From NCBI GenBank assembly GCA_023230285.1, contig JALNXP010000017.1, positions 1 to 20,358 of the forward strand: 20,358 nt of DNA, read 5' to 3'. The translations under genes were made by a program, and so were the position numbers. A model generated the notes under the pieces. That model saw only the letters and a list, made by a program, of their open reading frames with translations, was not told where the DNA came from and did no database searches. The DNA is from Bacteroidales bacterium (GTDB taxonomy: Bacteria > Bacteroidota > Bacteroidia > Bacteroidales > BM520). This document shows, piece after piece, positions 1 to 10,100 of the stretch (within the stretch, counting starts at the first letter, position 1; each line of letters starts with the position of its first letter).

Positions 1-1148
1 AGATTGCTGCGTTTAAGACCTGCCATGCCGGCGTTTCCGTTGAAGATGTCGCCGGAAAGTTCGCTGTAATATTTGTCGTTGAAGTCATCGAAAAGCTCAC
101 CGGTTTTCATATTCCTATAAGGCTTCTCACAGCGTCCGGTTTGTGAGTAGTATATTTCGTGACCGTTGTCGGCAGAAAATATGATGATAGTGTTATCTTC
201 TAATCCGAGAGCAATAAGCTCTTTCCAAATAATTTGCACCGTTTCATCTATCATGATGACCATAGAGGCGTATTCTTTTTCTAAAGATGTCAAATTTGGA
301 TTATCTGCAACAGAAGGGTGAACTTTAGGAATAGCGACCGGTCCGTGAGGCAGCTGGGTAGGGTGGTAGATAAAAAATGTGGTGTCTTGATATTGGTGCA
401 GTAGTTCTATGATTTTATCTGTAAACAAATCTTGCGAGTAGATATTTTTTCCGTCCATGTTCCATCTGTCGGCGTAAGTCTGTGGCGTTTCGTTTTCGAG
501 AGTCTTTCCGCAGTCGCTGCGGGTGTTGCCTTCGATAAATGTCATCTTGCCGTTGTCGAACAGAAATGGCGGGTAGTAACCATGACAGCGTACGTGGTCT
601 AAGTAGCCGTAATAGTAATCCCAGCCGTGACGTCTCATCTGTTTGTGAGAAGCTGTGAAACCCCATTCCAACTTTCCGACTTGTGCTGTAACATAGCCGG
701 CTTTTTTAAATACCTCCGGAAGATATAAGTCGTTGTCAAACAATATAATATCTTCGGCATCAATAGACTTCTCCACCTCGGCGATGTCGGTAGAATCTTT
801 ACACCATAAAAACTGTCCGCCGTTGTTTATCTTCCATTTATCGGTATTACAATCGTGATAACCTGTAAGCAAAGATGCACGTGCCGGTGCCGAGAGCATA
901 CAACCGTAAGCGTTGTTATAGCTTATGCCACGACTTATCAGCGAATCTATGGTCGGTGTACGAAACTGCTGCTGTCCATAAGCGGATATCATGCCTTTTC
1001 CAAGGTCATCAGCATAAATAAAAATGACATTAGGACGAGAAGTTTCAGGCGTGCTTTGAACGCTTTTGTCCGCACAGGAGTACAGACAGCAACCGGCGGC
1101 AGCTATTGCCATTACAGATAATTTGCTGTGGATTTTGCTTGTTGTCAT
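1..1148 (-). CDS. Sulfatase lipoprotein, serine-type, 3' end cut off by window edge
   Basis: This is a periplasmic or surface lipoprotein of the alkaline-phosphatase-like sulfatase family, which hydrolyses sulfate esters. 382 residues are visible and the C-terminus lies outside the window. A signal peptide ends in the lipobox L22-Y-S-C25. The metal-binding YADDLG is at 45-50. The sulfatase signature S86-A-P-A-R90 followed by ASLLTG carries Ser at the formylglycine position, so activation would need an anaerobic-type maturase (anSME), not seen here. Further family motifs are GK-LEWG at 158-163, PHGP at 267-270 and ADNGHE at 326-331. The usual GKWHLG motif has His where this protein has E161, although Lys159 is kept. 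The substrate cannot be read from sequence; these enzymes usually desulfate host or algal glycans. The gene starts 4 bases after the metF stop and is probably cotranscribed with metH-metF. Family is secure; substrate is unknown. Confidence 0.93.
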   Translation of the reverse strand, partial: MTTSKIHSKLSVMAIAAAGCCLYSCADKSVQSTPETSRPNVIFIYADDLGKGMISAYGQQQFRTPTIDSLISRGISYNNAYGCMLSAPARASLLTGYHDCNTDKWKINNGGQFLWCKDSTDIAEVEKSIDAEDIILFDNDLYLPEVFKKAGYVTAQVGKLEWGFTASHKQMRRHGWDYYYGYLDHVRCHGYYPPFLFDNGKMTFIEGNTRSDCGKTLENETPQTYADRWNMDGKNIYSQDLFTDKIIELLHQYQDTTFFIYHPTQLPHGPVAIPKVHPSVADNPNLTSLEKEYASMVIMIDETVQIIWKELIALGLEDNTIIIFSADNGHEIYYSQTGRCEKPYRNMKTGELFDDFNDKYYSELSGDIFNGNAGMAGLKRSN

Positions 1149-1152
1149 GTCA

Positions 1153-2106
1153 TTAAAATACAACCTTACACATCTTGGCAACATTATCCGGAATGCCGAA
1201 AGTATATACGTGTATGCTCGGAACATTGGCAGCTTTCAGCTCTTTTGCCTGCTGAATAAACCATTCGGTGCCGACAGCTTTTGCTTCAGCGTTGGTCTTG
1301 CACTTACGCAACTCAACCTCCAATGCCGACGGAAGTGTTAGATGAAATAACTCCGGCAATACATCAACCTGCGACATGGTCGCTATCGGCTTGATGCCCG
1401 GAATTATAGGTACCCTAATCCCTGCCTGACGGCAACGCCCGACAAAATCAAAATATTTGGAGTTGTCGAAAAACATCTGCGTGACTACATAGTCGGCACC
1501 GGCATCAACTTTCTCCTTTAAATGCTGCAAATCTTCATCATCATTACTTGCATCTACATGACACTCTGGATAACCGGCAACACCACAGGCAAAGTCTGTC
1601 GGGACACCCTTCTCAATATTAGCATCAAGGTATTTTCCGACATTCATGTTCTGCACTTGACGCAACAAATCTATCGCATGTGAATGTCCTCCATGCTCCG
1701 GAATAAATACAGGATCTACTCTCTTACGGTCACCACGCAACACGAGTAGGTTGTGCATGTCAAGATAATTATAGTCTATCAGTATGTCTTCATTCTCATC
1801 GCGTGTGTAGCCTGCACATATCACATGCGGCACTACCTCTATATTATATTTGAACTTTATCGCAGCAGCAATGCCTACACTGCCCGGACGCTTTTTGAAC
1901 GAATAACGCTCCATCTCGCCTCTGTCATTCTTCCTATATGCTACGTCTGTTCTGTGACACGTAACATTGATATACGAAGGCGCAAACTCCAACAACGGCT
2001 CTATAGTACGCTGTATCTCTATAAAACCGCCACCTTTTAACGGCGGTAATACTTCAAATGTAAATAATGTCCTTCCTGATTTTTCTATTAATTCTGATAT
2101 TTTCAT
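1153..2106 (-). CDS. metF: 5,10-methylenetetrahydrofolate reductase
   Basis: A cytosolic FAD enzyme that reduces 5,10-methylene-tetrahydrofolate to 5-methyl-tetrahydrofolate, the methyl donor for methionine synthase. At 317 residues it is the usual bacterial length. The TIM-barrel start FTFEVLPP places the catalytic Glu at residue 18. The LRGD motif (D126) and TQMFFD (Q210) match flavin and folate contacts known from E. coli MetF. I chose the ATG at 2106 because homology begins there and a purine-rich GAGAAG directly precedes it. An upstream in-frame start at 2172 would add 22 unrelated lysine-rich residues and overlap metH. It lies 19 bases downstream of metH, which uses its product, so the pair forms a methionine-cycle operon. 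Confidence 0.96.
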   Translation of the reverse strand: MKISELIEKSGRTLFTFEVLPPLKGGGFIEIQRTIEPLLEFAPSYINVTCHRTDVAYRKNDRGEMERYSFKKRPGSVGIAAAIKFKYNIEVVPHVICAGYTRDENEDILIDYNYLDMHNLLVLRGDRKRVDPVFIPEHGGHSHAIDLLRQVQNMNVGKYLDANIEKGVPTDFACGVAGYPECHVDASNDDEDLQHLKEKVDAGADYVVTQMFFDNSKYFDFVGRCRQAGIRVPIIPGIKPIATMSQVDVLPELFHLTLPSALEVELRKCKTNAEAKAVGTEWFIQQAKELKAANVPSIHVYTFGIPDNVAKMCKVVF

Positions 2107-2125
2107 CTTCTCAATTTTATTTTTT

Positions 2126-5100
2126 TTATACCTCAAAATATCTTGCAGCTTTATGCGCAAAATACAAACCACATACCGAAGAAGCAGGCATCATGGCATA
2201 ATTTTCAGTCAAAGTTACTCCAACATTTTTTTCGGCATCTAATAAATTGAAAATTTTCTTCTTTTCACTATGTACCGGATATACCGGAAATCCTATCGCC
2301 GGTCTTATGCCTTTGCCTTTAAAACCCCATAATTCGATTCTGACCTTGTCATTAAGCAACTCTGCTAACGCTTCCGCTAATCTGTCTGTCAGACTTTGTA
2401 GCAAAATGCCGTTGTATTCGTCAAGATTATCTTTATATTTTTTTGCAAGTTCATCGGCACCGAGACCGGCAGTGTCAACAAAACAGCCGATATAATCACA
2501 TAAACCTGTTTCAACAGGAGCAATAAAATCAGACAAACTTAGATTATAACCGCTGTCTGTTTTTTTATTTAGACAACGCGGGGGGTGTAAACGACAGATT
2601 TCTTTATGGCGAGTGGCATCCTCATATATAATGATGTCTTCTTTATCTGAATTTGCAGCAAAAATACCTATGACGGCTTTTGCCCTGACACTGTTATCAG
2701 CAGCTACTTGCTTTAATAAAGCAATTGCATCTTCGTGCAATTTTTTAGCTTCCGAAGTCTGTGGCTTTACATTCCATACATGATATAACGCTTTCCAGTT
2801 GATAAGCGGGATAAGATCCTTTAAATCAATGTTTTCGAATACTTTTACGCCAAGAAAATGCGGTACGGAAATTTTATCTTTTGTCCATTCTATAGGAAGT
2901 TTGTTTTTGCGGGCTTCATCAAGAGTAAGCCGGCATTTTTCTGACTGTTCATGCTCGTAATTTCGTTTCAACTCGTCATATTCGGAATATAATTTCTGAA
3001 GATAATCATCTTTTAATGAGGGCGATAGAATGTTTTTCACTACATCTACGCTGCGGGGAGCATCTTTAACATAGACAATGCCGTGTTTATATTTCGGAGC
3101 GAAAGCCACGGCGCTATGAAGTTTACTTGTAGCGGCACCACCAACCATGACCGGAATATTAAGGTTGTTGGCTTTCATCACTTCAAAAACGTGGCTCATC
3201 TCTTCCAAAGAAGGAGTGATAAGCCCGCAAAGACCTATGGCATCAGCATTTTCAGCAATAGCGGTTTCTACTATTTTGTTCGCCGGCACCATAACACCAA
3301 GGTCTACAATGTCGCATCCGCTGCACGACAGTACCATGCTGACGATGTTTTTACCTATGTCGTGTACATCACCTTTGACGGTGGCGAGTACAATCTTCTT
3401 TGACGACTGCTGTGTACGATTGCTCTTCTTGTCTTTTTCTATCAACGGCTCGAGCATGGCGACAGCTTTTTTCATGACACGCGCACTTTTAACGACCTGC
3501 GGAAGAAACATCTTGCCGCAGCCGAAAAGGTCGCCGACTTTGTTCATGGCATCCATCAAAGGTCTCTCTATAATGTCAATAGGCGACATGCCTTGTCGCA
3601 GCAAAGCCTCGACAATAGTGTCAATGTCATCGGGTATCCCTTTGATGATTGCGTATTGCAACTGATCTGCCGGCAAAATGTTGTCGGCATGACGAGTGCC
3701 GGTGTTGACCGTTGAAGTGTCGGCATGATGTTTTTCGCCATACTCTAAAAGTTTTTCTGTCGCATCAGCTGTCCTGTTTAAAACAACATCTTCGACAAGC
3801 GGTAGCAATTCTTTGTCTATCTCGCTGTAAACCTGCAACATACCCGGATTAACAATGCCCATATCCATGCCGGCATCAATAGCATAATAAAGAAATACCG
3901 AGTGTATGGCTTCGCGGATGATGTTGTTGCCACGATAAGAAAACGACAGGTTGCTGACACCGCCGCTGAGTTTGGTATATGGCAAATGGTCCTTTATCCA
4001 CCTGCAACAGCAGATAAAGTCTACAGCATATGTGTTGTGAGCTTCTATTCCTGTTGAAATTGCAAGAATGTTCGGGTCTATGATAATATCCTGTGGCGGA
4101 AAGTTGAGCTTTTGTGTCAGAAGTTTATATGCGCGTGCGGCAACTTCGATTTTTCTGTCGAAGATGTCAGCCTGCCCTTCTTCATCGAACAACATGACGA
4201 CAACAGCCGCCCCGAAGGTGTGTATGTAATCTGCACGTTGCAAAAATATTTCCTCTCCTTCTTTCAGATTTATTGAATTTACAACAGACTTACCCTGAGT
4301 ACATTTCAGCCCTTCAACTATGACTTCCCATTTTGATGAATCTATCATCACCGGCACTCTTGATATGTCGGGGTCAGAAGCGAGCATCAGCAGAAATTCG
4401 CGCATGGCTTTCGGCGCATCTATCATGGCATCGTCCATACAAACATCAATAAGCTGCGCCCCGTCTTCTACCTGCTGCCGTGCTACCGACAGAGCTTCTT
4501 CGTAATTTTGCTCCTTTATCAGACGTGCAAACTTCTTTGAACCGGCAACGTTGGTCCTTTCACCAATGTTGACAAAATTGCTTGTGGACAGTATCTTCAC
4601 TGTTTCGAGACCACTGAAAGTTGTCACAGTATCGAGTTCCGGCAACTCTCGAGGCTCATATTTAGTGACAAGTTCGGCTATCGCCCTGATGTGGTCAGGC
4701 GTGGTGCCGCAACAACCGCCAACAATGTTGACTAATGACTGTTGTAATAAAATCTCAAGTTCGCTTGCCATCTTTTCCGGCGAGTCGTTGTATTTTCCAA
4801 ATTGGTCGGGAAGTCCGGCGTTAGGGTGGACGGAGATGTGAAAAGCCGAAAAACGAGACAACTCTTCTATATATGGTGCCATACGATGTGCTCCGAGACC
4901 GCAGTTCATGCCTATACTCAGCAAGTTGGCATGCGCTACCGAAGTGTAAAACGCCTCAAGTGTCTGACCGGCAAGCATACGCCCGCTCTCATCACTGATA
5001 GTCACCGACATCATCACAGGAATATCTACATCCATTTTCTTACAGCAGTCGTGGATGGCGACTAATGCAGCTTTGGCGTTCAGCGTGTCAAAAATCGTCT

Positions 5101-5626
5101 CTATCAGCAGCACATCTACACCACCGTCTATAAGCCCACAAACTTGCTCGTAATAAGCACGATAAAGCTCGTCAAAGGTGAGATTACGCAGCGAGGGATT
5201 GCTGACATCCGGCGACATCGACAGCGACTTGTTGGTAGGTCCCATAGAGCCGGCAACATATCGCGGCTTTTCATCGGTAGAAAACTCGTCAGCCGCCTTG
5301 CGAGCAAGTTGCGCCGCCGCCTTATTAAGCTCATAAACAATAGCTTCCATGTTATAGTCAGCCTGCGATATGGCATTGGCATTGAAAGAATCTGTCTCTA
5401 TGATGTCCGCACCGGCTTCTAAATACGCACGGTGTATGCTGATGATAGCTTCAGGCTGTGTCAAAACAAGAACATCATTATTTCCCTTTATCTCTATCTC
5501 TGAAGCCGCAAAACGACTGCCACGATAGTCGGCTTCCGTGAAACCATATCTTTGTATCATTGTACCCATGGCTCCATCAAGCACTAATATCTTCTTCTCT
5601 ATAATCGACCGTAGGTTTTCTCTCAT
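2126..5626 (-). CDS. metH: Cobalamin-dependent methionine synthase
   Basis: Transfers the methyl group of 5-methyl-tetrahydrofolate via cobalamin to homocysteine, giving methionine. It is 1,166 residues long, slightly shorter than E. coli MetH, with all modules present in order. The homocysteine-binding barrel is at about 1-320, with zinc cysteines C242 and the GGCCGTTP pair C305/C306. The pterin-binding barrel is at about 345-620 ([14 protein letters not shown] near 353). The B12 cap is at about 650-740. The Rossmann cobalamin domain follows, with the DVHDIG motif whose H755 is the lower axial ligand. The AdoMet-dependent reactivation domain is at about 900-1166 (RPAIGFP at 1108-1114, YAMMPASSV at 1143-1151). 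It starts at the ATG at 5626 and is first gene of the minus-strand unit. Its leader is about 65 bases long, too short for a cobalamin riboswitch. Confidence 0.98.
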   Translation of the reverse strand: MRENLRSIIEKKILVLDGAMGTMIQRYGFTEADYRGSRFAASEIEIKGNNDVLVLTQPEAIISIHRAYLEAGADIIETDSFNANAISQADYNMEAIVYELNKAAAQLARKAADEFSTDEKPRYVAGSMGPTNKSLSMSPDVSNPSLRNLTFDELYRAYYEQVCGLIDGGVDVLLIETIFDTLNAKAALVAIHDCCKKMDVDIPVMMSVTISDESGRMLAGQTLEAFYTSVAHANLLSIGMNCGLGAHRMAPYIEELSRFSAFHISVHPNAGLPDQFGKYNDSPEKMASELEILLQQSLVNIVGGCCGTTPDHIRAIAELVTKYEPRELPELDTVTTFSGLETVKILSTSNFVNIGERTNVAGSKKFARLIKEQNYEEALSVARQQVEDGAQLIDVCMDDAMIDAPKAMREFLLMLASDPDISRVPVMIDSSKWEVIVEGLKCTQGKSVVNSINLKEGEEIFLQRADYIHTFGAAVVVMLFDEEGQADIFDRKIEVAARAYKLLTQKLNFPPQDIIIDPNILAISTGIEAHNTYAVDFICCCRWIKDHLPYTKLSGGVSNLSFSYRGNNIIREAIHSVFLYYAIDAGMDMGIVNPGMLQVYSEIDKELLPLVEDVVLNRTADATEKLLEYGEKHHADTSTVNTGTRHADNILPADQLQYAIIKGIPDDIDTIVEALLRQGMSPIDIIERPLMDAMNKVGDLFGCGKMFLPQVVKSARVMKKAVAMLEPLIEKDKKSNRTQQSSKKIVLATVKGDVHDIGKNIVSMVLSCSGCDIVDLGVMVPANKIVETAIAENADAIGLCGLITPSLEEMSHVFEVMKANNLNIPVMVGGAATSKLHSAVAFAPKYKHGIVYVKDAPRSVDVVKNILSPSLKDDYLQKLYSEYDELKRNYEHEQSEKCRLTLDEARKNKLPIEWTKDKISVPHFLGVKVFENIDLKDLIPLINWKALYHVWNVKPQTSEAKKLHEDAIALLKQVAADNSVRAKAVIGIFAANSDKEDIIIYEDATRHKEICRLHPPRCLNKKTDSGYNLSLSDFIAPVETGLCDYIGCFVDTAGLGADELAKKYKDNLDEYNGILLQSLTDRLAEALAELLNDKVRIELWGFKGKGIRPAIGFPVYPVHSEKKKIFNLLDAEKNVGVTLTENYAMMPASSVCGLYFAHKAARYFEV

Positions 5627-5694
5627 GCTTTAAATTGCTATTTATATGATGTCTAATAACTTACATTATGTTTTGTAAGCATAAAAATTTGTTG

Positions 5695-5725
5695 CAAAAT
5701 TAATACTTATTTTTGATGTTTTCAA
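5695..5725 (-). promoter_or_regulatory. Predicted promoter of metH-metF-sulfatase
   Basis: Read on the minus strand, TAATTTTG (5702 to 5695) fits the Bacteroidetes -7 element TAnnTTTG and is followed by C. A TTG (5725 to 5723) lies 20 bases upstream, the usual distance for the -33 element. Transcription would begin near 5690 and leave a leader of about 60-65 bases before metH. A small inverted repeat in that leader (CTTACA at 5660-5665, TGTAAG at 5674-5679) is too AT-rich and short to call a regulator. Confidence 0.6.
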
Positions 5726-5788
5726 CTTTTACGTTATCTATTTTGTGGGCATATATTCGTTTAATGTGAAATGTTTATTGGCGCGATG

Positions 5789-5816
5789 GTAGAGGCTCTG
5801 TATGACACGTCTCTAC
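5789..5816. repeat. REP-like hairpin between divergent operons
   Basis: Arms GTAGAGGC (5789-5796) and GTCTCTAC (5809-5816) can pair over 8 positions with one G-T pair, around a 12-base loop. It sits in the 293-base intergenic region between the divergent metH and thioredoxin genes, upstream of both predicted promoters. The GTAGAG.../...CTCTAC ends and GACACGTCTC wording resemble dispersed hairpin repeats I associate with Bacteroidales intergenic DNA, but no second copy lies in this window. The rest of the intergenic region is AT-rich with only the two promoters. Confidence 0.45.
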
Positions 5817-5855
5817 GAAATCATCTTCCGATTTTAAAAATTTATTTCTTGCTCG

Positions 5856-5884
5856 TTTGATTAAAAAATTTAATACTATCTTTG
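5856..5884 (+). promoter_or_regulatory. Predicted promoter of the thioredoxin-DUF58-macroglobulin-PBP1C unit
   Basis: TATCTTTG (5877-5884), followed by C, matches the Bacteroidetes -7 element TAnnTTTG. TTTG at 5856-5859 can serve as the -33 element; the 17-base gap is a little shorter than the usual 19-21. The thioredoxin ATG is 36 bases downstream. No other promoter match was seen before 15168, so it may serve all four genes. Confidence 0.6.
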
Positions 5885-5919
5885 CAGAAAATAATTGTCT
5901 TACTTAAAAAAATTTGATT

Positions 5920-6234
5920 ATGGCATTACAAATTAATGATCAGAACTTTGAAGAATATCTAAAAGCTGATAAACCTTTAGTATTGGATTTTTGGGCTGAA
6001 TGGTGCGGACCTTGCAGAATGATAGCTCCTTATATTGATGAAATAACTGAACAGTTTGGCGATAAAGTTAATATCGGTAAGGTAAATGTTGACTCCTGCC
6101 CCGAAATTACAGGTAAATACGGTATCAGAAATATACCTACCGTTTTGTTTATCAAAAATGGAGAAATCGTTGATAAACAAGTCGGCGCAACAACAAAAGC
6201 TGCTTTGGCTGCAAAAGTTGAAAAGTTGTGTTAG
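5920..6234 (+). CDS. trxA: Thioredoxin
   Basis: A small cytosolic thiol-disulfide oxidoreductase of 104 residues, the normal length of bacterial thioredoxin 1. The active site W28-C29-G30-P31-C32 and the cis-proline P73 (in NIPTVLF) are intact. There is no signal peptide, so it is not one of the periplasmic ResA/TlpA-like proteins common in this phylum. I chose the ATG at 5920; a TTG two codons earlier is also open but not needed. Two extra cysteines, C60 and the C-terminal residue C104, are unusual for the family and could affect redox behaviour. It heads the plus-strand unit, and its last codons overlap the start of the DUF58 gene by 7 bases. The trxA name rests on family membership; paralogues may exist elsewhere in the genome. 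Confidence 0.95.
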   Translation: MALQINDQNFEEYLKADKPLVLDFWAEWCGPCRMIAPYIDEITEQFGDKVNIGKVNVDSCPEITGKYGIRNIPTVLFIKNGEIVDKQVGATTKAALAAKVEKLC

Positions 6235-7154
6235 ATACCAAGGTTATACAGCAATATAATTCCTTAGAATTTGTAGTAAACCAATTAGTAGAGGGCTTTA
6301 TGACAGGATTGCATAAAAGCCCTTTTCATGGCTTTTCTGTCGAATTCGCAGAACATCGTGTGTATAACCCGGGAGAATCAGTCAAAAATATCGATTGGAA
6401 ACTCTACGGCAGAACAGATAAACTTTTTGTGAAACGCTTTGAAGAAGAGACTAATCTGAGATGCTATCTGCTGATTGACAACTCTTCTTCTATGCACTAT
6501 CCTGTTGTCGCTGAACCAAGTATAAAAACTCCCGACAAAATTACTTTCTCGGTTTATGCCGCCGCCTGTATTACGCAACTGCTTCAACAACAGCGAGATG
6601 CAGTCGGTCTGTCGGTGTTTTCCGAAGATATCGATTTGTTTACCCCCATAAGGTCCTCTATCGACCACCAAAAGTTCTTATTCGCTGAATATGAGAAACT
6701 TATAAACTCATTCTCTATCTCGGAAAAGAAAAAATCTAATGTCGCCGCTTCTTTACATCTTATAGCAGAAAAAATTCATAAACGCTCTCTAATAGTGATT
6801 TTTTCAGATATGTTCGATACCGAAGCCAACATAGATGATATGTTTAACGCTATCCAACATCTGAAATATAATAAAAATGAAGTAATATTGTTTCACGTTG
6901 TTGATAAAGATAAAGAAATAAATCTGGATTTTCCGGATAAACCTATAAAGTTTATCGACTTGGAATCAAATACAGAACTTAAAATCAATCCAAAAATTTT
7001 GCGCGAAGATTATTCTGAATTGCTGTCAAAACGCAAAGAAGAAATAGAATTACGCTGCCTGCAATATCAAATCGATTTTGTCGAAGTCGATATAAATCAG
7101 GGATATAACAGCATAATGCTGAATTTTCTCAAAAAAAGACAAAAACTACACTGA
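6228..7154 (+). CDS. DUF58 / von Willebrand A-like protein
   Basis: A 308-residue soluble protein of the DUF58 family. The signature runs from residue 46 (YNPGE) through NIDWKLYGRTDKLFVKRFEEE. It is followed by a von Willebrand A-type fold whose metal site D84-N-S86-S-S88 (DxSxS) is complete and whose later strand FSDMFD is at 192-197. DUF58 proteins usually accompany MoxR AAA ATPases and are thought to act in chaperone or assembly complexes; no moxR is present here. The start is inferred to be the GTG at 6228, inside the last codons of thioredoxin (shared GTGTTAG), which suggests translational coupling. No in-frame ATG exists before the conserved region. It is followed after 22 bases by the macroglobulin gene. 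The family is clear, but the biochemical role is unknown. Confidence 0.9.
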   Translation: MLDTKVIQQYNSLEFVVNQLVEGFMTGLHKSPFHGFSVEFAEHRVYNPGESVKNIDWKLYGRTDKLFVKRFEEETNLRCYLLIDNSSSMHYPVVAEPSIKTPDKITFSVYAAACITQLLQQQRDAVGLSVFSEDIDLFTPIRSSIDHQKFLFAEYEKLINSFSISEKKKSNVAASLHLIAEKIHKRSLIVIFSDMFDTEANIDDMFNAIQHLKYNKNEVILFHVVDKDKEINLDFPDKPIKFIDLESNTELKINPKILREDYSELLSKRKEEIELRCLQYQIDFVEVDINQGYNSIMLNFLKKRQKLH

Positions 7155-7176
7155 CAAAACATTAAATTATTACAAA

Positions 7177-10100
7177 ATGAACGCTAAAAATTTGTTCCGA
7201 GCATCTTTATTTGTTCTGATGCTCGTTGTCGTATATTCATGTACAGACAAATCTAATAAAAAACAACCTGTAAACAGTTATTCTATTGATTATCTTAATT
7301 CGTTTACAGATTATCAATCAGCGTATTATAATTTGATTTCAAAGTACTCGTCCGGCTTTGTCGCTGAAGACCAACCTATTATATTGGGATTTGTGAAAGA
7401 TATAAAGCTGAAAAAACAGTTTGGCGAAGATATTCCGTCTTCAGTTTTTACACTGACACCAAAGGCTAAAGGAGAAGCTTATTGGATAGACGAAAATACT
7501 GTCGCATTTAAACTTTCTAAACCTGCCGAAAATACACAAAAATATAAAGTGAACATAGATTTGAGCTATTTCTTAGATGTCCCGGCAGACATCGCCCACT
7601 TTGAAACTGAAGTGCTGTTCAAAAAACAGGATTTTGTAATTAGCTCATATTCATATTATTGCAAAGATAAAGAAATCGGTGCTTATGAATTTATACTCAA
7701 ATTTGCTAATCCTACAACAATAGAGGTGGTCGAAGCTGTAGTAAATTCTAAATTAAACGGCGACTATAGCAGCTATATTTCTAAAGTGTCTGAAACAGAG
7801 TACGTTGTCACTATATCAGGCTTTGAAAGAAAAAATGAAGATTATTCGGCGAACTGTACTTTTGATGGTAAAACAGCCAACATAGATAGAACTATTACGC
7901 AGAAAGTTGTTGTCCCTGCTAAAAATGAGTTTAAAGTGACAGGCTATAACCTTAATTATGCTTCCGGTAGCGTCTTAGACGTGAGGTTTTCTAACCCGCT
8001 GTTGCCAAATCAAAATCTGTCAGGTTTGATAGAGTTTGATAAAAAAATAAGCTATAAAACAGATGTCGTTGATAATAAGTTACTTATATATATAGATGAC
8101 AAATATAACGGTGCTATATCTATTAATGAAATCATCAAAGATAATTCTTACCAATTGATGGATGATGACTATGTTATAGAGAGTATAGAAACGGATAAAT
8201 TGCTGCCTTCTATAAAGTGGAGAGATGATGGCGTGATTGTCCCTGATGATTCTGTGACGATTTATTATGAGGCTACAGCTCTAAAATCGGCGGTTTTGCG
8301 TGTTATCGAAATCTATGATAATAATGTTTTGAATTTCTTTAGAGAGAATGGACTGACCTCTACTTGGGGCGTGCGCGATGCCGGTAGGTTGGTGAAAAAA
8401 GTGAAATTGCTGCTCGATAATGATAACTATGCCGAAACTAAGACGTATGCTATCAAACTTTCTGATTATGTTGATGTTACCAACGGTGGCGTTTATCAAA
8501 TATCCCTCGATTATGATATGAGCTGCTATGCTTTTGCCTGCGAAAATCAAAATGATGATGAAGACACTGAAAAAATAGATGAGGCTGATTATTGGAATGG
8601 TCTGAGATATGATTATAAGCAATATTATTATGATGGCAAATGGTGGGAATATGAGAAAAATCCTTGTATGAAGGGATTTTATAATTATAAAGAAATTAAA
8701 AAGAATGTTATTGTTTCTGATATTGGACTTACAGCTAAAATGATTGATAATAAGCATGTTGATGTGTTTGTGAGAAGTATTAAGACAGGAAATCCGATGC
8801 TTGATGTAACTATTGAGGCTTACAATTATCAACTGCAACTTACAGCTTCCTCCAAGACTGATGCCGGCGGCTACGGTCAACTTACTTGCTCTGATTATCC
8901 GCGTTTTGTAGTTGCAAAAAATAGCAACGGCAACTCTTTTATCAGTTTGGATAACTCCAACTCTTTGTCTATGACGAAGTTCGATGTTGGCGGTGCAAGT
9001 GTGAGCGACAATATCAACGGCTTTATTTATAGCAATCGCGGCGTTTGGCGCCCGGGCGATGTCATCAACCTCGAATTTATCCTCTCGGATAAAGATGATA
9101 TACTGCCGGAAAATTATCCTGTCGTCTTTGAACTCTATGATGCCAATGGCAGAATGTATAAGAAAATCCTCAACAATGCACCTGTCGGAAATATTTACTC
9201 TTTCTCGGTAACTACGGCTGCTGCCGACCCTACCGGCTTGTGGAGTGCCGAAATTATTGTCGGCAACAAAGTGTTCTCTAAGAACTTGAGAGTGGAAACA
9301 GTGAAACCTAATAAATTGCAGATAGATTTTGATAGCCCGAAAATGATATTCGCTTCGCAAAATCCTACTGCAAAACTTAATGTGCAATGGCTTAACGGTC
9401 TGAAAGTAGGCGCTTTGGAAACAGAAATTACAGCTAAACTGAGTGCGGCAGAAACATCTTTCGACAGCTATAAAAATTATACTTTCGTAAATGAAACTTC
9501 CGAATATGCGTCTTCAGAGTTTTCATTGTTTAGCTCTAAATTGAACGCTGACGGCTCTAAAACAGTGGCTCTAAACTCGCTGAAAGATTATCGTACCGGC
9601 GGCTTCGCTAATGTGAAGTTCTTAATCAAAGTTTTTGAAACTTCAGGAGATTTCAGCGTCTCATCTGCTGTTTCTCAATTGTCGCCGTTTACTGAATATG
9701 TCGGCGTAAACCTTCCCGAAACTCGCTCTAAATACGGCGAATACTACTTTACCAACCAAAATTGGAAATTCGACATAGTCGCCGTGAATGAAATAGGAAA
9801 AGCAGCACCAAACGCCGCTCTCGAATATAGCTTGTATAAACTCGAAAATTATTGGTGGTGGGAAGAAACCAACAACTATTCTTTGCAAAAGTATGTGAAC
9901 GGAACTTATAAATCACCGGTGGAGAAAAAAATACTGACTTGTGATGCTAACGGTAAATCTTCTGTAACACTGAACGTCAACGATGATATGTGGGGCAGCT
10001 ATCTTATGATAATCAAAGATTATGAATCCGGATATGTCTTCGCAAAAGTCGTGAATTTTGATACCGAATATTATTCGCTGCGATCTTCCGGCGTTGGCGA

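Noticed and set aside
2107..2172. Longer metF start at 2172
   Set aside because: It would add 22 non-homologous residues and overlap metH; the ATG at 2106 matches the start of the conserved fold and has a purine-rich site in front.
3147..3665. Plus-strand open frame of 172 codons
   Set aside because: It is antisense to the conserved cap and cobalamin-binding region of metH and has no recognisable features.
5627..5913. Possible cobalamin or SAM riboswitch upstream of metH
   Set aside because: The predicted leader is only about 65 bases and contains no conserved riboswitch box; the one short inverted repeat is AT-rich.
8281..9387. Minus-strand open frame of 368 codons
   Set aside because: It lies entirely antisense to the well-supported macroglobulin gene, has an odd isoleucine-rich composition and shows no domain.
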